Source of the DNA: Ruminiclostridium cellobioparum subsp. termitidis CT1112 | GTDB lineage: Bacteria; Bacillota; Clostridia; Acetivibrionales; DSM-1351 | Length of the DNA stretch: 64,000 nt | Assembly (NCBI RefSeq): GCF_000350485.1 | Contig: NZ_AORV01000016.1 | Location: forward strand, 29,344 to 93,343 | Direction: 5' to 3' | Shown: positions 60,542-64,000 of the stretch, one piece after another | Layout of the letters: each line of letters opens with the position of its first letter | Numbering within the stretch: position 1 is the stretch's first letter | Notes under the pieces: model-generated | What the model was told of the DNA's origin: nothing | The model's database searches: none | Seen by the model: the letters and a program-made list of their open reading frames with translations, nothing else | Made by a program: the position numbers and the translations under genes

Positions 60542-62182
60542 TTAACGAGCTTCTGAAGCCATGAACATCCGAATATCTTCATCCACGGTGCCAATGCCCG
60601 CAATCCCGAAATTATCCGCAAGCACCTTTGTAACATTTGGTGAGAGGAAAGCCGGAAGTGTGGGTCCCAGGTGAATGTTCCTGACGCCCAGGTATAAAAG
60701 TGCCAGAAGCACCAAAACCGCTTTCTGCTCATACCATGAAATATTGTAGACAATCGGAAGCTCATTTATATCATTAAGTTCAAACACCTCCTTTAATTTA
60801 AGCGCAATCATTACAAGTGAATACGAGTCATTGCACTGCCCTGCATCAAGTACTCTTGGAATACCGCCTATGCTGCCCAGATCAAGCTTGTTATACCGGT
60901 ATTTTGCACAGCCTGCCGTTAAAATCACAGTATCCTTCGGAAGCTTTTTTGCAAATTGTGTGTAATACATTCTGCTTTCCATTCTTCCATCGCAGCCCGC
61001 CATGACAAAAAACTTTTTGATGGCTCCGGATTTGACTGCAGCCGCCACCTTGTCCGCCAGTGCAAAAACCTGTGCATGTGCAAAGCCCCCGACTATCTTC
61101 CCTGTTTCGATTTCTTCCGGAGCTTTCAGGGTTTTAGCCAGCCGGATGATTTTTGAAAAGTCCTTTCTGCCCTCCGGGTCTGTTCCAATATGAACACAAC
61201 CCGGATATCCCGTAACCCCGGTGGTAAAGATCCTCGATCTCACCTCTTCGCTTACAGGGGGAACGATGCAGTTTGTGGTGAAGAGGACGGGGCCGTTAAA
61301 GGACACAAATTCCTCCTCCTGCTTCCACCATGCATTACCGTAATTTCCTGCCAGATTGTCATATTTTTTAAAGGCCGGGTAGTAATGTCCCGGCAGCATT
61401 TCGCTGTGGGTATAAACATCAACTCCGGTACCTCTGGTCTGTTCTAGGAGTTCCTCAAGGTCGGTCAGATCATGTCCGGATATGAGTATGGCAGGATTAT
61501 TCCTGACCCCTGTGCTTACCTGAGTGATCTCCGGGTCACCGTACCTGGCGGTGTTCGCTTCGTCAAGCAGTGCCATTGCCTTGACCCCCATTTCTCCGGT
61601 CTTCATGGCGAGCAGAAAAAGTTCCTCCACCGAGAGCCCGGTATCAAGTGTTGCTGCCAGAGCTTCATATATGAAAGAGTATATCTCCTCCATTTCTTTT
61701 TCAAGGTTGAGGGCATGATATTTGTATGCTGCCAGCCCTTTTATACCAAAGATAATCAGTTGTTTTATAGATCTGGCATCTTCATTGTCCCTGGGTATCA
61801 TACCGACATAGGAGGCCTTATATACCATATCTGACGTGGTTCTGATTTCAAAGACAGCCGCATCATGGAGTTCTTCGGCCAGTGCTTTTTTTCTTAAATC
61901 ATCCCTCATGGAAATCATCTGTTTTATTTTTGCTATAATAGGCTCATCATCAAAATTGGCATTGGTTATTGTCATGAACAAGCTCCTGACAACCTCATGA
62001 TTTACATCCTCCAGCTGCTTAATATCAAGCCTTCCTTTTATTACTATTTCCGATATGCCTTTAAGAGTATATATTAAGAGATCCTGTAGATCCGCAAGCT
62101 CTTCACTTTTCCCGCAAACACCGCCAAATTCACATCCCCTGTTTCTCGCAGTCTCCTGACATTGATAACAAAACATGCCCAT
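60542..62182 (-). CDS. hcp: Hydroxylamine reductase / hybrid cluster protein
   Basis: The protein has 546 residues. The N-terminal cubane cluster is bound by Cys5, Cys8, Cys17 and Cys23 (C-x2-C-x8-C-x5-C), the form found in anaerobes. Later conserved segments include [97 protein letters not shown] and [10 protein letters not shown], which supply the hybrid cluster ligands. Cytoplasmic Hcp handles nitric oxide or hydroxylamine stress. GGGGAGGA precedes the ATG at 62182. An in-gap palindrome GTTGCA-AA-TGCAAC may be a regulator site. The downstream csoR gene has its own promoter. Confidence 0.96.
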   Translation of the reverse strand: MGMFCYQCQETARNRGCEFGGVCGKSEELADLQDLLIYTLKGISEIVIKGRLDIKQLEDVNHEVVRSLFMTITNANFDDEPIIAKIKQMISMRDDLRKKALAEELHDAAVFEIRTTSDMVYKASYVGMIPRDNEDARSIKQLIIFGIKGLAAYKYHALNLEKEMEEIYSFIYEALAATLDTGLSVEELFLLAMKTGEMGVKAMALLDEANTARYGDPEITQVSTGVRNNPAILISGHDLTDLEELLEQTRGTGVDVYTHSEMLPGHYYPAFKKYDNLAGNYGNAWWKQEEEFVSFNGPVLFTTNCIVPPVSEEVRSRIFTTGVTGYPGCVHIGTDPEGRKDFSKIIRLAKTLKAPEEIETGKIVGGFAHAQVFALADKVAAAVKSGAIKKFFVMAGCDGRMESRMYYTQFAKKLPKDTVILTAGCAKYRYNKLDLGSIGGIPRVLDAGQCNDSYSLVMIALKLKEVFELNDINELPIVYNISWYEQKAVLVLLALLYLGVRNIHLGPTLPAFLSPNVTKVLADNFGIAGIGTVDEDIRMFMASEAR

Positions 62183-62291
62183 AAAAAGTCCTCCCCAGTG
62201 ACAGTTAAGCCATACGCTTAACTTGTATTTACCGCAAAATTTTAAAACTATCTTATAATAATAATAATACAGGGGAATCTTATTTTGTGTT

Positions 62292-62305
62292 GTTGCAAAT
62301 GCAAC
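62292..62305. promoter_or_regulatory. Palindrome upstream of hcp, possible CRP/FNR-type regulator site
   Basis: GTTGCA-AA-TGCAAC lies about 110 bp before the hcp start, in the gap after the glycosyltransferase gene. Clostridial hcp genes are often controlled by CRP/FNR-family nitrosative-stress regulators, but whether this sequence is their site is inference. Confidence 0.4.
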
Positions 62306-62346
62306 ATTAGTAAAATTTTTAGTTTAATACCGGCAATTTCAACCTT

Positions 62347-63900
62347 TCATCGGTGTTTGGTAACTGTCGTAAAAGCAATGTCATAAGCCCTTTTAAAGCC
62401 TTGAAATGACAGAATGATTAAAATAGGATAGACGGGATAAATATATCTGGACTTTATCTCCCAGATTATATAAAAGGCAATAACCCCCAGGATAATTAAA
62501 ACCAAAAGCAGCCCTTCAAACTTACCTGCTTTTACTCTTTCTATCAATCCAAATAAAATAAATAGGTACATTAAAAAATTAATTACATATAGTATCCAGT
62601 TCATTGCACTTCTGTACATGGAATCATCCTTGAATAAATTGGTGGCAAAGGTCCTGTACTCGTATCCCCCATGCCTTGGATATTTTTTTGCCGATGTGTC
62701 CATATCATTTCCAAAACCATATCTTTCGATCTGATAGGTGCCTTCTGTCCATGTCCAGATAAGTTTTCTATAATAATGCGATAACAGTCCTCCAACAGTT
62801 GAATTCGAAATTTTTTCCTTAATATCCTCTTTAAATAATTTAATACTTAACTGCTTATTGTGATTTGCATCAATTTGGTATATATTATAACTTTTAAAAT
62901 CGTCCCAGAACCCGAGCTTTTCGAAATTCATTCCCATATTCAGCCACATGTGGATGGGAGCCGAGTTGTCCTTAACAGATCCGCTTATAATATTTGACTT
63001 ATGCAAATAATAATTTTGGGACAGGCCCGGGATATTTGACGCAAGGATGAGAATAAATACCGAAGCTGCCACCAGTCCGGCCTTCAGCACATTCATATTT
63101 AAAACAATATAAATAATAGCTGCTATTAAAAATATCAAACCAATATTTCTGAAATAATTGCCTGTGGATAAAAAAAATGCTGAGGCCAACAGGTCTTTAA
63201 CAGCCCTCTTCCTGATAAATTTTATCAGGAAATATACCGAACAGGTGAAAAAGGCTGTGGCCATCACATCGTTATAAATAAAATTGCTCATGAATATTCC
63301 CGGAATGTACGTTGCTGCGAAAAATAATATTCCGTAATCCTTATGAGCAGATTTGCAGTCAAGTAATCTATTTATTTTATATATCATTAGTGTTATAACA
63401 AGAGAAAACAATATGTTAAAGCTTTTAATAACCACATAGCTGTCGGGAAACAGCTTCAGTAATGCCATGATATACAGCACTGTGCCGTAATTAAAGGGAA
63501 ACATGTGAAGGTAGCCCCCTTCCCCGAAGGAGGAATAATCCTTGTGGTAGAACATATTTAATGCCAGTGTATAAACAGTTTTGGAGTCATCGGTAGGCAG
63601 TCTTGGAAATGCAAAAATAAAGCCTGTTTGCAGTAAAAATGAAATTAGGATGGAGATGGGCAAAATCAAGTTTTTATCATATCTGTCAAGTTTAAGAGAT
63701 ATTTTATAAAACAGGAAACCCATTGGCAATATAATAAAAATGAGTATGAAAAATATGGCGGGTTTTTGTTTTGCCAATATGGGCCTGTCCCCGTAGATAA
63801 AATAATTATACTTTGCCCTGACAAAGAATGAAGAAAATATAAAAAGCGCTGTAAAAAGCATTAATATTATATAAATTGTTTTTTTAACGTTCTTCAGCAT
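62347..63900 (-). CDS. GT-C-type membrane glycosyltransferase (PMT/ArnT-like, GT39 or GT83-like)
   Basis: The protein has 517 residues and about 11-12 hydrophobic segments from residue 8 onwards. An early extracellular loop carries an acidic pair (FPRLPTDDSKTVYTLALN near 112-130), as in protein mannosyltransferases and ArnT-like enzymes that use lipid-linked sugars. A charged soluble loop lies near 310-420 and a membrane segment near the C-terminus includes IIWEIKSRYIYPVYPILIIL. It probably transfers a sugar from a polyprenyl phosphate donor at the outer membrane face to a protein, teichoic acid or glycolipid; the acceptor is unknown. AAGGAGAGG precedes the ATG. No linked glycan genes are visible in the window. 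Confidence 0.8.
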   Translation of the reverse strand: MLKNVKKTIYIILMLFTALFIFSSFFVRAKYNYFIYGDRPILAKQKPAIFFILIFIILPMGFLFYKISLKLDRYDKNLILPISILISFLLQTGFIFAFPRLPTDDSKTVYTLALNMFYHKDYSSFGEGGYLHMFPFNYGTVLYIMALLKLFPDSYVVIKSFNILFSLVITLMIYKINRLLDCKSAHKDYGILFFAATYIPGIFMSNFIYNDVMATAFFTCSVYFLIKFIRKRAVKDLLASAFFLSTGNYFRNIGLIFLIAAIIYIVLNMNVLKAGLVAASVFILILASNIPGLSQNYYLHKSNIISGSVKDNSAPIHMWLNMGMNFEKLGFWDDFKSYNIYQIDANHNKQLSIKLFKEDIKEKISNSTVGGLLSHYYRKLIWTWTEGTYQIERYGFGNDMDTSAKKYPRHGGYEYRTFATNLFKDDSMYRSAMNWILYVINFLMYLFILFGLIERVKAGKFEGLLLVLIILGVIAFYIIWEIKSRYIYPVYPILIILSFQGFKRAYDIAFTTVTKHR

Positions 63901-64000
63901 GGCCCTCTCCTTAACATTTTTCTAATATGCGTTGATTTAAAAATTAAATTCAAAGAATTTTAAGGAAAAATGCTGAACTCCATGCTTCAGATAAAAAAAT

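Overview
The window looks like a low-to-mid GC Gram-positive anaerobe, most likely a clostridial Firmicute. The signs are lipobox lipoproteins, AGGAGG ribosome sites, TTGACA/TATAAT promoters, a hybrid cluster protein, Mrp/NifX/DUF134 Fe-S genes, a polyferredoxin and BlaI/BlaR1 and SigY-type regulators. A Ruminiclostridium-like cellulolytic clostridium would fit, but that is inference. Almost everything is on the minus strand except the cadmium/zinc cassette (36.8-43 kb) and a second BlaI/BlaR pair (57.6-60.1 kb).

Region 1 (1-26.6 kb, minus) is the right part of a large lipopeptide-polyketide gene cluster read right to left. Its order is: PvdE/SyrD-type exporter, type II thioesterase, extracytoplasmic Ntn-type amidase lipoprotein, a 3641-residue FAAL-ACP-C-A-PCP-KS-AT-KR-DH-ACP protein, a KS-AT-KR-ACP protein, and a KS-AT-KR-ACP-KS-AT... 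protein that leaves the window. The adenylation pocket reads DILQLGMIWK, the glycine type, and every AT whose specificity motif lies inside the window carries the malonyl HAFH motif. The product should begin as fatty acyl-glycyl-polyketide. Fatty-acyl loading, a PvdE-family exporter and an external Ntn amidase together resemble the pyoverdine acyl-prodrug logic (PvdL/PvdE/PvdQ). This is the most interesting hypothesis in the window.

Region 2 (26.6-36.8 kb, minus) holds a flavodoxin lipoprotein and a five-gene operon. The operon combines sugar-type ABC import permeases, a beta-propeller/solute-binding fusion lipoprotein, a HlyD/MacA adaptor and a MacB/FtsX-like permease, with no ATPase. A BlaI/BlaR1-like pair follows. 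Four copies of an ACTAY-N3-AATAGT operator lie at the two promoters, so BlaI probably controls both units.

Region 3 (36.8-45.3 kb) is a heavy-metal cassette: two CadA-like P1B ATPases, two ArsR/CadC-type repressors, a small HMA protein, an HMA-SafE-cupredoxin fusion and a small membrane protein, with clear promoters and operators.

Region 4 (45.3-49.5 kb) is a SigY-like operon (ECF sigma, two small membrane proteins, ABC ATPase, frameshifted ABC permease) and a polyferredoxin. Region 5 (49.6-52 kb) holds NifX-like, Mrp, DUF134 and glutaredoxin-like genes. Region 6 (52-57.4 kb) is pstSCA followed by a chemoreceptor and an OmpR-type regulator, without pstB or phoU. Region 7 (57.6-64 kb) holds a second BlaI/BlaR1 pair, a CsoR repressor, hydroxylamine reductase and a GT-C membrane glycosyltransferase. 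Three CsoR-type palindromes (before the glutaredoxin, the polyferredoxin and csoR itself) suggest a small CsoR regulon. No tRNA, rRNA, CRISPR array or insertion sequence was recognised.
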